A stretch of DNA of 64,000 nt from Symsagittifera roscoffensis (GCF_963678635.1 NC_087069.1:21717138-21781137); one strand, 5' to 3'. Shown: positions 44,728 to 56,100, counted from the stretch's first letter. Translations and numbers: made by a program. Notes: generated by a model not told the origin, from the sequence alone.

Positions 44728-47700
44728 AGGCGGTAACGATAAAAGATGCGTACCCGATACCGCGAATAGACGAGAGCCTATCTAAGCTTGGTGATGCCAA
44801 GTTCTTCACCACATTGGACTTAGGTTCTGCCTTCTGGCAGGTCCCTCTGCGAAAGAAGGACAGAGAGAAAACCGGATTCGCGTGCGAATTGGGATTGTAC
44901 CAGTGGAAGAGGATGCCCTTCGGCTTTTGCAATGCAACGGCCACTTTTCAAAGACTGATGGCTCAGGCTTTGACGAAAGTGACCAAGAAGTACGGGAATC
45001 TCGTGATGTGTTACGTGGATGACGTAGTCATAGCGACACCGACCCTGGAAGACCACATTGATAGGCTCGAGGAGGTCTTTGGATGCATGAAGAGAGCAGG
45101 ATTGAAGTGCAAACCATCGAAATGTGAAATCCTTAGGGATTCGATAAAGTACCTAGGAAGAATGGTGGATAGGCATGGTGTGAGGCCGGAACCGGAAGCA
45201 GTGGAAGCAGTGTTGACATGGAAAGCTCCCAGAACGGACACACAGCTCCTGAGCTTCCTAGGGTTTGCCAATTACTACCGAGAATTCATAAAAGGATATG
45301 CGGACAAGGTGTATCCGATGCAGAAGCTGATGCGCAACAAAGGGAAAAAAATCGAATGGAACGATGAGGCACAGGTTGCTTTCGAGAACATAAAGCGGGA
45401 ACTGTGCGAAGCGCCAGTGCTGGGCATGCCTACAGAAAAAGGCATAAATGTTCTCGACACAGACGCATCGGTGTTGGCCATCACAGGAATCTTGCATCAA
45501 GAGCAAGAAAGGAACGGAAGAACAGTTCTCCGTCCCATTGCATACGGCAGCAAGGTCTTGAGTGACACAGAGATGAAATATGGCGCACCAAAAGCAGAAA
45601 TGTATGCAGTAGTCACCTTCGTGGAAAAGTACCGTGCATACTTGGGGAGCGCTCCCTTCAAGTTACGCGTGGACAACAGAGCATTTTCGTGGTTGAAAAC
45701 CTACTCGATGGATCAAAGTTATATTGGTAGATGGATAGTAAGATTGGATGGCTACCATATGATAATCGAACATAGGATGCGTGATAAACATCAGAATGCT
45801 GACAGCCTCAGCAAGAAAACTGAGTTCTATGAAAGATTGGAGCAGAAGCAGGCCAATCAGGCGGAAATAAAGGAGGGATTCTCGTTTCTGGACAAAGAAA
45901 CTTATGAAGCGCTTCCCTTAACGAGATGGTTGGATAAGTCTGGACATCCAATTCCAGGGCACACTGAGTTACCTGTAGAGAAAGCAGCCGAGATAAAGAT
46001 CCTGTCCAAGGAGGATCCGGTCCCCTTGGAGTTGTTGCTGCGCTCGAACCTGGTCCAGCAAGAACTCTCTCGCATGAATATAGACAGCCTCTCATTATTG
46101 GATAAAACGGTGCAAGTCACACCACAAGTGATGCGGATGCTGGGTGGATTGTTAGAAAGAGAAGTGACCAGAGATGACCCCGAGTGGACAGCAGCAGTGG
46201 CATCGCTAACAGTCAGTGAGAGGGTGAAGATCATGCCGTCCAGACGACAGCACGAAGAGAACGAGAGGGATTGTAGGACAATAGTTCAGCAACTAGAATC
46301 CTCAATACCCCAAGAGATTTTAACCAGTACATCTTACGGACAGAAAGAACAGGGGGGCAGCAAGCGAAAGAAAACCGTCACCTTTGTGGACCGGGATAAA
46401 GAGGGTGAAGAGGTAGAACAAAATCTGCTGCAGGACTATTTGTTTGGGGAGATGGATGATGAGAAGAACCAGCGATCACAAGATCAACACCCGGGACAAG
46501 AAAATTTGTCCGGGGAGTCTGAGATAGACGAGAAAACTCCTGATGAGAAACAGGACCTAGAGAACAAGGTTTTGTCCGGGGAGTTCAGATGGATGCGAAG
46601 AAAGCACAGACATGATCTGGAGGAGCGTGCAGTCTCCAGCACAACCTCTTCGACGGATGATAATTCAGGAAGCTCAGGAATGGACACCTATTCAGACAGG
46701 AATTCGAGCCCGGGATCAGAACTGTCAGAACTGGCGATACACACGCTACTAGTGGAAACTCGGACAAGGGACCTGGACAGAGAGGTGTACCAGGATCCTG
46801 ACAGCGATCGCTACCTTATACCAAGCGAAAGAGTCTTTGACAACGCAGCGGATGACTTGGAGACAATCGCGGTATCGAAACGCTCGATAAGCCTGTTGCC
46901 GCAGAAAGAGGTAGTCAGGACTGATCTTCTGCCGTTTGAACAAGAAACACAACCGTTGGCGAAGATTTGGTGCGTTAAGATGGAAGAAGACACACATCAG
47001 CCCAACGAGCTGAATAGTCAGATGAGGGTCATGAAGACGTACTTGAAGGCAAGATACAGACTCTCGGACCTTCTAAGGGCGCAGAGAAATGATCGCATGA
47101 CAAGCAACCTGAAAAGGTGGATCGAGAATGGTTCTCCGGATAAAGGGGACCTCGAGGAAGATAGTTATCGCATCCTGAGACAATACTTCATGCAGAAGGA
47201 AAGGAGGTTATATTTGAACAAGGACGGGATTGTGGCTTGCAAGAGAAGGGAGGAAGACAGAGTCCTATACAAGTATAACGCGATAGTGTTACCGCAACTC
47301 TATCAGACAGAACTATTATTCAAGTCACATGATCAAATGGGCCATCATGGGATCGACAAAGTATATCAGAGGATCCTGAAGCGCTTTGAGTGGCCTGGGA
47401 TGAAAAAGGCATGCGAGAAATGGGTAACAGCATGTCTGTCATGCCAACAGGTCAAGGATCCAAGGAAGTTGCGATTTCCTTTACAATCGATCGAGTCGTC
47501 TGATTTCAATGAGGTGGTGCAAATAGATCACCAAAAGATATGCATGACAGACAATGGTTACAATCAGGTGCTGGTCATGATAGATCATTTTACGAAGTAT
47601 GCAGAGGCCATGCCCTGCATAACTTCCTCAGCGGAAGAGACATGCGACCACCTGATCAACACGTGGATAGCAAGATATGGCTGTCCGATGAGGTTTCAAT

Positions 47701-47984
47701 CGGATAATGGAACAGCTTTCGTGGGAGAGCTTACGAAAGAGCTTATGAGACGCTCACATGTCGCTCAAGCTCATTCCACGACATACCACCCTCAGACGAA
47801 TGGCTTAGTGGAAAGACAGAATAGGACATTAGTGTCGATGCTAAGAGTATATTGTTCCAGGTACATGACCGATTGGGACAGATACCTTCCACAGGTGGTG
47901 GGAGCATATAACAGCACGCAACACTCCACCACTGGAGTCAGTCCACACATGATGCTAACTGGACACGAAAAGTCTTTACCCTAA
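44661..47984 (+). CDS. pol: Reverse transcriptase, RNase H and integrase (E2)
   Basis: 1107 open codons; real pol sequence starts at about codon 11. RT: CCDFRYL, FTTLDLGSAFWQVPL, MPFGFCNATATFQRLM, YVDD (45012-45023, residue 118), FLGFANYYREFI. RNase H: DTDAS, AEM, DNRAFSWL, HRMRDKHQNADSLSKK (to about 45820). An acidic spacer of ~450 residues holds LSGE repeats. Integrase: HHCC (SHDQMGHHGIDK ... CLSCQQ), then D (VVQIDHQ), D (QSDNGTAF) and E (TNGLVERQN). TAA at 47982-47984 replaces TTA of E1; the same frame reopens after it. Order RT-RNase H-integrase identifies a Ty3/Gypsy-type pol. Confidence 0.92.
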   Translation: MRGSNGEKERGQLRFCCDFRYLKAVTIKDAYPIPRIDESLSKLGDAKFFTTLDLGSAFWQVPLRKKDREKTGFACELGLYQWKRMPFGFCNATATFQRLMAQALTKVTKKYGNLVMCYVDDVVIATPTLEDHIDRLEEVFGCMKRAGLKCKPSKCEILRDSIKYLGRMVDRHGVRPEPEAVEAVLTWKAPRTDTQLLSFLGFANYYREFIKGYADKVYPMQKLMRNKGKKIEWNDEAQVAFENIKRELCEAPVLGMPTEKGINVLDTDASVLAITGILHQEQERNGRTVLRPIAYGSKVLSDTEMKYGAPKAEMYAVVTFVEKYRAYLGSAPFKLRVDNRAFSWLKTYSMDQSYIGRWIVRLDGYHMIIEHRMRDKHQNADSLSKKTEFYERLEQKQANQAEIKEGFSFLDKETYEALPLTRWLDKSGHPIPGHTELPVEKAAEIKILSKEDPVPLELLLRSNLVQQELSRMNIDSLSLLDKTVQVTPQVMRMLGGLLEREVTRDDPEWTAAVASLTVSERVKIMPSRRQHEENERDCRTIVQQLESSIPQEILTSTSYGQKEQGGSKRKKTVTFVDRDKEGEEVEQNLLQDYLFGEMDDEKNQRSQDQHPGQENLSGESEIDEKTPDEKQDLENKVLSGEFRWMRRKHRHDLEERAVSSTTSSTDDNSGSSGMDTYSDRNSSPGSELSELAIHTLLVETRTRDLDREVYQDPDSDRYLIPSERVFDNAADDLETIAVSKRSISLLPQKEVVRTDLLPFEQETQPLAKIWCVKMEEDTHQPNELNSQMRVMKTYLKARYRLSDLLRAQRNDRMTSNLKRWIENGSPDKGDLEEDSYRILRQYFMQKERRLYLNKDGIVACKRREEDRVLYKYNAIVLPQLYQTELLFKSHDQMGHHGIDKVYQRILKRFEWPGMKKACEKWVTACLSCQQVKDPRKLRFPLQSIESSDFNEVVQIDHQKICMTDNGYNQVLVMIDHFTKYAEAMPCITSSAEETCDHLINTWIARYGCPMRFQSDNGTAFVGELTKELMRRSHVAQAHSTTYHPQTNGLVERQNRTLVSMLRVYCSRYMTDWDRYLPQVVGAYNSTQHSTTGVSPHMMLTGHEKSLP

Positions 47985-48035
47985 ACCTTCTTCTACCCAG
48001 AGTATGAGGGAAAGAAAACGTCCCCACAGGTCTAC

Positions 48036-49682
48036 GTGAGGGATGTGATCAGACGCCAACAGGAGTTGAACGATTTGTGTAGACGAAATAATCAGCAGGC
48101 ACAGGCAAGGCAGAGGAAAAAATTCGACAACAAAGCAGCTGGTGCAAAGGCTCACTCGGTGGGAGACTACGTATGGGTATTTCAGAACGTTATACCACCG
48201 AAAGGGACAAAGAATCTCCTAAAAAAGTGGAGGGGACCCTTCATGATTACAGAGGTGCACCAGGAGGGACGCTTTTATAGACTGAGTACTGGCCGAGCCG
48301 CCCACTACGAGAACATCAAGCCACACAATCCATCGACAGAAGACTGGTGTATACCTACAGACATGGAAGAAGGGGATTATCTAATGATGGATCCTGCTTG
48401 TGAGGCCAATGAAAAAGGCACCAGGGAGAAGAACGATGGAAACGAAGTCGTAGAGGAAGGTACGGATACACCGCTGGACCTGGATCCAAACGAACAGATC
48501 GAAGCGGACGATGAAACCTTACCCTACGCAGAGGAAGATTGGCAGGATCCCGAACAGATAGAGGTTCCCAAGAACTTGGAACCGGATCTTCCGTTCACGA
48601 TACAGACTCGTCAGATGGACGGGACGAGACCAAGAAAGAAATACAATCCTTACGGTGATGACTTTGTAGTGGATAGGATAGATCTAAAGAAGATAGTGGA
48701 GGAAGTAGTGGGTCTAGAGGAAATAACTGTGTCACAAGACATTGACATAGTCGATGATCACGACGATGAGTGGGTTGACGACTGGTCGAAACCCGAGGTA
48801 GAATTCGACGATGAGCAGCAGCAGTCATATGAACAAGACTTGACGAGCCTGCGTGTGTTAGAGTGGCTGAATGAAACGACCTCGGATCCAGAGGAGACCA
48901 GCGTCACCATTCAAGACGTAGATCGTGAAAGCATGAAATACATCAAGACCGAACGAGATGATCCTTCCTGGGCTGCCCAGGAAGGACGACTACTCATTCC
49001 AGCTTCTAACCTTGACTTGATACCCGGTATGCAATCGACGAGGACGTCGATGGATATTTTTGTCCGGGGAGTGGGGGTAGGACTTACCCACACTGAAAAC
49101 TTGATAATAAAAAAATTAAGAATAGCAAGAGAAACAGGAGACTTAGAAGCAGAAACAGGTGAAGAACCTAAGAAACCTGACATGGGCAGGGTAGTTGACT
49201 CATATTTTAATTTACCAAATGAATATTCTAGTAACATAGTACTAACAGACAGTGATTTCATACTCACAAACAGAACATGTGCAATAGCGATCACCGCAGA
49301 CATGAGTTTTAGGACAACGCTAGCGGCAGATTTTAAGAGGGAATACAAAAACGTGGAATTCCTTTGGAGGCAAAGACCAGGGATAGGGGGCGTAGCAGCC
49401 TTACCTCCGGCGGTGTCGCAGATACCGGGAAAATACTTATGCTTCTTGGTAACGAGGGCGACAGAGAAGCAGCACGTGGATCTAGAAAACCTAGTCTTGT
49501 CTTTGACGAGGCTGAGGGTCTTCCTTGTGGAAATGGACGTGAAGGAGCTCTCGCTTCCAGTGTACGATCCAAACAGAGGAAGACTGCATCCTCGGGAATT
49601 GTACGCGCTTGTACACGTGATAATCTCTGATACGAATATACAAGTATACCTACATAAGAAATATTACTTAAGTATAGGCTGA
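48036..49682 (+). CDS. pol: Integrase C-terminus, acidic linker and macrodomain-like end (E2)
   Basis: 548 codons in the same frame as the preceding piece. The integrase basic/GPF region (KWRGPFMITEV, 48225-48257) comes first. An acidic linker and the PSWAAQEG palindrome follow. The last ~140 residues (about 49245-49679) follow the order of a TARG1-type macrodomain: CAIAITADMSF loop, DFKREYK, GIGGVAALP, YLCFLVT, VDLENLVLSLTRL, ELSLPV, a helix, NIQVYLH. This is the only copy without the 25-nt deletion, but its loop reads SFRTTLAADF where E0 and E1 have SFGTALAADF, a probable loss of a conserved Gly. Macrodomains bind ADP-ribose; here it might counter host ADP-ribosylation (inference). Confidence 0.7.
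   Translation: MRDVIRRQQELNDLCRRNNQQAQARQRKKFDNKAAGAKAHSVGDYVWVFQNVIPPKGTKNLLKKWRGPFMITEVHQEGRFYRLSTGRAAHYENIKPHNPSTEDWCIPTDMEEGDYLMMDPACEANEKGTREKNDGNEVVEEGTDTPLDLDPNEQIEADDETLPYAEEDWQDPEQIEVPKNLEPDLPFTIQTRQMDGTRPRKKYNPYGDDFVVDRIDLKKIVEEVVGLEEITVSQDIDIVDDHDDEWVDDWSKPEVEFDDEQQQSYEQDLTSLRVLEWLNETTSDPEETSVTIQDVDRESMKYIKTERDDPSWAAQEGRLLIPASNLDLIPGMQSTRTSMDIFVRGVGVGLTHTENLIIKKLRIARETGDLEAETGEEPKKPDMGRVVDSYFNLPNEYSSNIVLTDSDFILTNRTCAIAITADMSFRTTLAADFKREYKNVEFLWRQRPGIGGVAALPPAVSQIPGKYLCFLVTRATEKQHVDLENLVLSLTRLRVFLVEMDVKELSLPVYDPNRGRLHPRELYALVHVIISDTNIQVYLHKKYYLSIG
48962..48986. repeat. 25-nt perfect palindrome (E2 copy)
   Basis: Same sequence and coding position as 53-77. Confidence 0.9.
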
Positions 49683-50082
49683 GTGATGGGCGAGAGGGTG
49701 TTAGGCCAAAGACTAAGTTGTATGTAATATCTGATATGTGTGTTATGTTATGTTATGTTATGTGTTAGGTTATTAAGATCATGGGTAAGTAGGGGTTAGT
49801 GACCATGAACAACTAAATGACGATCTTGGGAATAGATCCAAAGTTTGGACTGTCCAATCTTAGGTCGAATTCCAAAATTTTAGAAACCAATTGATTTTAA
49901 TAAATTTTTACGGTAAATATCTTTTTATCTGAACTGTCTTTAAGCAAATTTTAACGATATATGTTAAGGTGAAACAGACAAGTATGATATTTGTGACTTC
50001 TTGTCTAGATCCTGATTGATCATTTAATAACTCACTTGAGTCAGATATCGAATCGAATCAAATCAAACTTGAAAAGAATAGA
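49683..50082 (+). promoter_or_regulatory. pol-ORF3 spacer with both splice-like sites (E2)
   Basis: Noncoding. GGTAAGT gives an intron start at 49785, and CTTCTTGTCTAG ends it at 50008 (224 nt). The pyrimidine tract has one G. The remainder is AT-rich with a TTATG run near 49740-49762. Nothing else is seen. Confidence 0.5.
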
Positions 50083-52581
50083 ATGGCCAACTTCAACTTG
50101 GATGAATTGATGGACCTGGCAGAGGCATATGTGGGACCGATGATAGATGCGATCTATCGTCGGCTGATCGATCGAGACTTCGCTCTGGAGGACCCAGAGG
50201 TAGTCATGTTGCTGACCGCCCTGATCAACATCTTAGGGCACCACAACCGTGGGGACCGCCCCACGGAAGTCCTGTTGATGGCAGCATATGGAGAAAGAGG
50301 AGTACTAGACCGCCCAAACATGAGAGTGATGAGGTGGAGAAACGGGGCTCTCTCAGGGAGTGACTTGGCGAATGAGCCTGGATTGGGAAGTTCTAGGACT
50401 TACCAACCAGGTGAGATGCCAATGCCATCCAAGCCCAAACCTGGGCTGACGAGAATGCATCGGGAGATGAACAGCGAGGCGACCTCGTCTGGTTCACCAC
50501 TGAGAGCAGCTGTGCCACCAAAAAGGGCGAAAGTAGCACAAAAGGTTCAGACGAACCAAACCATGCAAGATCCGGACGAGATGAACGATGAGCTGAAAAG
50601 TACGAAGAAGGAGCTGGACGAGATGACCAGAAGCATGCTCCAGATGGAGGAAGATCGGGACATGTGGAGAAAGCTGTTTGAAGACTGCAACAAAAAGCAG
50701 GGTCAAGAGATTGAGCGCTTGAGGCAGGAATACAAAGAGCGATCGGAGCAGGTGACGTTGACAACGGCCGTGGAGAAAGTGATACCTGCAAGGGATATTC
50801 CTCGTGGGCAGTCCCCGATGGAGCTCTTGACGCCTCGAGAAATGAGTCAAACAACGGAGACACGGCTTCCAGCAGAGACAAATCGAGTAACAATCCCGGA
50901 TCCTAGCGACACCTTGGGTGATCCCGTCGTAGAACAGACAGTTAGGAAGCTGATAGAGACAGCTGGACGACTGGTCGCTAACAAGAATGCGCCAGGTTCC
51001 GGGGTGACTGCACCCTATGGAATGATTGACGATACGGGCAGAGTACAACTCTCCCAGACCGTGATCAGACAAGGGATAAGTAACGTGACACCACTCATGG
51101 GGAGCTCGAGAATCCCAGAGAGGAAAGTACGGAAGATGCCAGCGAAGAAAGTGTCTCGCATAATAGACGTGCAGAAGAATAATCAATTGAAATATAATTT
51201 CACGGGAGTTCCGGAGACAGATCCGAGGGCCTGCTTCAATCGAGCTACCTGGAGCCCGGCTGTGAACCTGCAGCAACCACCACTCGGGACATCTCATCTG
51301 ATATTGGGAGACAGCTTAGTCAGAGTGCTGTCGAATTTGAGGACCTCGTGCGTCACCACGGTGATGGCCTTTGGAGGCGCGACGATAGCCCAATTATATC
51401 GTATGGTGGAACTGATGAATCCAGGGAAGATTCCCAATGTGATTATCTTAGTTGGGACGAATGGCATCTCCAGAGGTTCAGACGAGCAGGAAGCACTATG
51501 GGAGTCAATGATGGTGTGTTTGTTTAGTACCCTCTGGCAGAAATTCAGTTGCGCGGTACTGACCGTTTGCACTGTGCCAATGAACGCGAGAAGCCTGACA
51601 GCATCAGGAAGAAGGCACAACGAGGGAGTCGTCAGATGGAACAACATCTTGAGGAACCTAGCAAGTCGAAATGCCGGAAGAATGATCCTCATGGACATCG
51701 AACATGAGTTGAGAGCCATGGATCAGGCCAGACTGACCACGGATGGCATCCACTTCGACAGTATTGAAGGACAAGCTTGGTTGAATCGAGTCTTCCAAGA
51801 GCGGTTGGACGAGCTGGAAGCAGAAGTCTTTGACACGAGAGTGCTGAAGGAAGAAGGAACAGTCAGTGACGCGGTGAATACTACCTTTGTGCCTCCTAGC
51901 TTGGAAACACGCTTGGGTACGGTCCCGGCCGTCACGAACTACAGGCAACAAAGCTCCAGCGAACCAGGTCGAAGAACAGACGTACAGGATCGATTGGGAG
52001 AAGCACCGATGAGGAGGACTATCCATCCTAGGAGAAGAATAGGACCTGTCAACCCAATCGAAGAGACAGCAGGCACATCTAGATCGGAGACTAGATCGGA
52101 GACGACGAGTACCAGTCGAGAGGAGAGACCGAGCAGAGGCTCATTGATGTGGTCGAGACCCATACCGTCTCCCTGGCATATATACAAAGACGAACTAATG
52201 AAGCTGGATCTCCAGAGAGTAAGCTTCATCGAAGATGCAAGGAGGATGCTGAATGGAGCGATGCTATCCGTCAGCAGATTGTACTCGATAACCGGCGTAG
52301 ACTGGTTGATAGCCGCTAGCATAAATTTCAGCTCCACGACGGCCTTGAGATTTGCTGACTTGGAGGGACTGCCCTCTAACAACACGATGGGACCAGTGAA
52401 TGCGAGACCGTTGCAAGATGTAAGACTGAATCATGATGAAGGGAATCGTGAAGAGAGACCAGGAAGATTCCTGACGACGAGAGCGCCGATTGGACAACAC
52501 GTGAAGATATTCAGGCAGCTGACGACACCACCTGGTCATGTGAAGGAGAGAGTGACCAAAACTAGTGAACCAAGATGGTGA
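50083..52581 (+). CDS. ORF3 N-terminal part: coiled coil plus SGNH hydrolase (E2)
   Basis: 832 open codons from ATG 50083 (AGAATAGAATGGCC). Helical N-terminus; Pro/Lys/Arg linker; coiled coil (residues ~165-225); SGNH domain with GDS Ser at residue 411 (51313), FGGAT Gly, GTNG Asn at residue 460 (51460), and DGIH Asp 554 and His 557 (51742 and 51751). Ser/Thr/Arg linker and a helical stretch (SFIEDARRMLNGAML) follow. A 2-nt deletion near 52553 throws it out of frame and ends it at 52581. SGNH blocks span about 150 residues, the usual size for the family. Confidence 0.85.
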   Translation: MANFNLDELMDLAEAYVGPMIDAIYRRLIDRDFALEDPEVVMLLTALINILGHHNRGDRPTEVLLMAAYGERGVLDRPNMRVMRWRNGALSGSDLANEPGLGSSRTYQPGEMPMPSKPKPGLTRMHREMNSEATSSGSPLRAAVPPKRAKVAQKVQTNQTMQDPDEMNDELKSTKKELDEMTRSMLQMEEDRDMWRKLFEDCNKKQGQEIERLRQEYKERSEQVTLTTAVEKVIPARDIPRGQSPMELLTPREMSQTTETRLPAETNRVTIPDPSDTLGDPVVEQTVRKLIETAGRLVANKNAPGSGVTAPYGMIDDTGRVQLSQTVIRQGISNVTPLMGSSRIPERKVRKMPAKKVSRIIDVQKNNQLKYNFTGVPETDPRACFNRATWSPAVNLQQPPLGTSHLILGDSLVRVLSNLRTSCVTTVMAFGGATIAQLYRMVELMNPGKIPNVIILVGTNGISRGSDEQEALWESMMVCLFSTLWQKFSCAVLTVCTVPMNARSLTASGRRHNEGVVRWNNILRNLASRNAGRMILMDIEHELRAMDQARLTTDGIHFDSIEGQAWLNRVFQERLDELEAEVFDTRVLKEEGTVSDAVNTTFVPPSLETRLGTVPAVTNYRQQSSSEPGRRTDVQDRLGEAPMRRTIHPRRRIGPVNPIEETAGTSRSETRSETTSTSREERPSRGSLMWSRPIPSPWHIYKDELMKLDLQRVSFIEDARRMLNGAMLSVSRLYSITGVDWLIAASINFSSTTALRFADLEGLPSNNTMGPVNARPLQDVRLNHDEGNREERPGRFLTTRAPIGQHVKIFRQLTTPPGHVKERVTKTSEPRW

Positions 52582-53104
52582 TGCCCAGAGATATGGCGGA
52601 TTGACAGTGATAAAGAAAGATGAGACCATCTTCGCCGCTTATGACAAAGCAGAGATGAGGAAGGCCAAGATTATGGTAGTAGCGAATTCAGAGTTCGTGT
52701 ACACCTCCAAGTCTTTGTTTTGGCCGGACGTCATAATGTTGGCCGCGGTCGACCTAGACCTATTGCAATCAGTATCTTTGGCTCTAGGGGTACAAAGGCA
52801 GACGGACATGAACCCAATTACGATTGTGTTTGCTGGTATCAATGACCATCTACACAGTAGAGGTTTTCTGAGCAGACTCAGAGATCCTAAAACAGCAGAA
52901 AACGCAGTATGGCCAGCAATAAAAGACATCCTGGAGTCGATGGGTGAAGTGGTGGATGCGACGAAGGAGGGGTCATTCAATAAAGTGGCATTGAGAATAG
53001 TATTTGCGTTGTCTCCGGGATATGCACATCTCCCGGATGGACTGAAATTCGTGTATGCAATTGTGGCCTTCCGCTCGGAAGGAAAATATGATGTGATCAT
53101 ATGA
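52565..53104 (+). pseudogene. ORF3 second block, possible SGNH-like fold (E2)
   Basis: ORF3 continued after the 2-nt deletion. AKIMVVANSEF and FAGINDHLHSRG (GIND 52835-52846) recall SGNH blocks I and III; no DxxH was found at the end, so this would be a dead or diverged domain. Here the frame passes straight through GKYDVII, showing that this block and the central segment are one protein. A TGA at 53102-53104 (TCA in E0 and E1) interrupts it. Confidence 0.6.
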
Positions 53105-53125
53105 GCCCCGAATCGCATTATAGAA

Positions 53126-56100
53126 ATGGAGAAACTGAGGCCACTTAAGGCTGAACTGCGTGCAGTATGGTCAGATATGTCAAACGCGATGAGAGGATTC
53201 AAGGACCACGCGCTACACATGTTAGTGTTGGACGAAGTGCTGGGGTTAGAACTGTCCAATTTCAGTCGACAACTCAAACTGAAACCGGGAATAGACGACG
53301 ACCATCGAGTGATCACGGCAATGTCCAATGACTTATGGTTCCGAGCAATGGAAGTGGCAAGTGAAGATACAAGAAGAAAAAATTCACTGGAGACGAGAGC
53401 TCATCTGGAGGCGATGGTTCTGAGAACCAAGCCGGAAGCCAACCAGTGGCTACACCTGAGCCCTAGAGTGGCGGCATTGGGTGCAGATGCTTTTGAGCAA
53501 GGCCCCGTGATGATTGCAAAGATACATGCCTACTTGTTGAAGGAGGTGAACCTGGCGGAAAATGCCGGAGAAAAAACCGCTGAGTTTGTAAACAGAATGT
53601 GTCAGATTACTCTGGAAGCCTTCTGGACCCAGGAAAAGAAAGGACAGGAGGGCTTTGAAAGGACAGACAGCATGCTAGAAGGGTTGGGAGCCGGATGGAC
53701 CGCGTCCTTCTTGGCAAAAGTTTACCTGAAATTCTCGCACTATTTGATAAAGGAATTCCTCCAAGCAGTAGTGAGAGTATCGATAGTGGAACTAATAGCC
53801 TTGTTCGTGACATTCGGAGCGGAGAGTTTCGTGAGAGGACCGGCGAAACTGCTCACCGATGGAATACAGAAACTGCGGCTAGATGGACTTCTGACATTGA
53901 TCGCAGTTACCCACGGAAACTTGGGAGGACTAATGAAACTGGCACGTTGTCCAGAGCAGATGAAAGAGAGAGTGAGGAACTTGGATATGAAGAAATCCAC
54001 GGACTCGTGGAACAAGATAAGAGACCTGAGACACACTCTTATCCAATATCTCTTACAACAAAATCGCTTTGGAACGGGAGAAGACGAGACGATTGAAAGA
54101 GAGGAAGATGTTAGACGACATGTTGGAGGTATGCCGCTGTTGACTGATCTGAGCTTGGCTATGAGAACCGATCCCTTGGCGCTGATCAGAGGAGTCACGG
54201 AGTTCGTGACAGTGATCTATGGACCAGCAGTCAAGTTTGCGTTCCCTGACGTTAAAGTGGAAGCATATAGGAGGTCGGTGCTGCACCTGAACCTCATATC
54301 GGCAGTGGACGGTAGTACACTGAACTGGTGTGAGCAGCACACATTGCGGGAGTTCATGAGTGAAGATCTGTTATTTGCGAAAATATCGGAGCCAGAGATG
54401 ACAGTCATCAATTTTGACGATCACTTCCGTGACCGCATGGGAGAAGTAGAAAGAGGACACATCGAGGTGTTTCCAAAGCTTTGGAATCTGAGACCCTATG
54501 ACAAAACGAATGGTGAAATAACCAGAGTGCCTCATCTCACTGCAGCATATCACAAAGTGAGAGAAGAGACGAAGGACTGGGGTGATTACAAGAAGCTACC
54601 GGAGGCAATCCCTGAATTCCCTCTGATAAGAAGGATGTTGCTCGGAGCAGTCTCCGTGGTACAAACTCCTAGTTTGAGAGCATTCGAAACCAATGAAAGG
54701 AGAGTAGGGAATTTCGTGGGAACGATGGATCCATACTTTGTAGGGAGAAATGCCGCCGTGTTACAATATACGCGATTTGCATACACGGATCAAGCGACGA
54801 GAAGGCGAATAAGCAACGCCGCTACTCCCAAGCCTGGAAGATTTGATGAGGAATGGAAGGGATTAGGCTTAGCTCCGATGAGAATGAGAGGCAGGACCGA
54901 ATTGCCTGAAGCCTCATTAATCCTGACTAGCGTAAAAGAGGAGATGAAAGTGGGAGGAGTACTGCAGACGAGAGCCTTCCTAGCACCCTTCGGCTGCGAA
55001 GAAATCAAAGTGGTCCATGGAGAAGAGGAAGATAAATCGGCCGGTACACTGCTCATACCGAGACTCCAGGAAGAAGCCGACAATGACGAACAAGGACTAT
55101 CGAGCCCGAACAAATATAAGTCAGGAGGGAATGACGGACAGGGTGGAAGCCGTCAAACCGAGGAACCCATGCAACAAGATCAAGCTGGTGGGGAAGACGA
55201 CAGAGCATCGACAGGAGGAACATCCAGCCTGGATTTCAATATCTTCAGTGATCTTGAGAATAATGCAGATACGTTGGAAACGACTGAGCCAGCGGATGAA
55301 GGCATCTCGACACTGAAGCCTCCATCAGCCTTTATGGAAATGAAACGGAATTTGCCGGAGAGCAGCTCTCCTGGCAATTCAAGAAATAACGACCAGAGAA
55401 TCCTCATGGAGTCACCTCGGAGGAGAAGAATAGAGGCCTCAGCCAGAGTACCTTTCTTGGGAACGCTGCCCGAAGAAGAATGGGAAGTACATCACCGCGA
55501 CCACGAGAGTAGGACGGGATGCAAACTGGACAGAGTGGCGTTTATGGAAGAAGTCTGGACCGTGGTTCAAAGCTATGGGACCCAGTCTATTCTGAAAACA
55601 GGTCTCAACCAACCCTTGATGAGAGAAGTACTTGACAAGCTTGATGAGTGTGAAGGGAGACTAAGTGAGTTATTGATCGACTCAGCCACTGATGAGAGTG
55701 AACCGAATTCTCCCATCAAGATGACAACGCAGGACGATGAAGGAGAGGTGGTGTACCTGTCAAGAACCAGGAGAGGGACGATGCGATCAAAAATGGTGAT
55801 TGATAAGATCAATGCAATGAAAATGAAGTTAGGCAGCAGAGTGATGCCGAGGAGAGTTGGGAAGACGAAAGTGGATTCAGAAATATCGATGAAAGCTGGT
55901 ATTTCAGCGAAAAGGAAACGAGTCGAGGAGGTCATGGATTTGGGGCAAGGTGATTATCAATTGTCTGTCACAGATAGAATATTAACTGATATAGCGATGG
56001 TGCCACCCATTCTCATGGCGGGCATAAAGTCAACCGGTTATAAATCCAAAAGGAGTGACCGCACTCTGACTGGAGCAACCTTGGAAATGGAAGTACTCAG

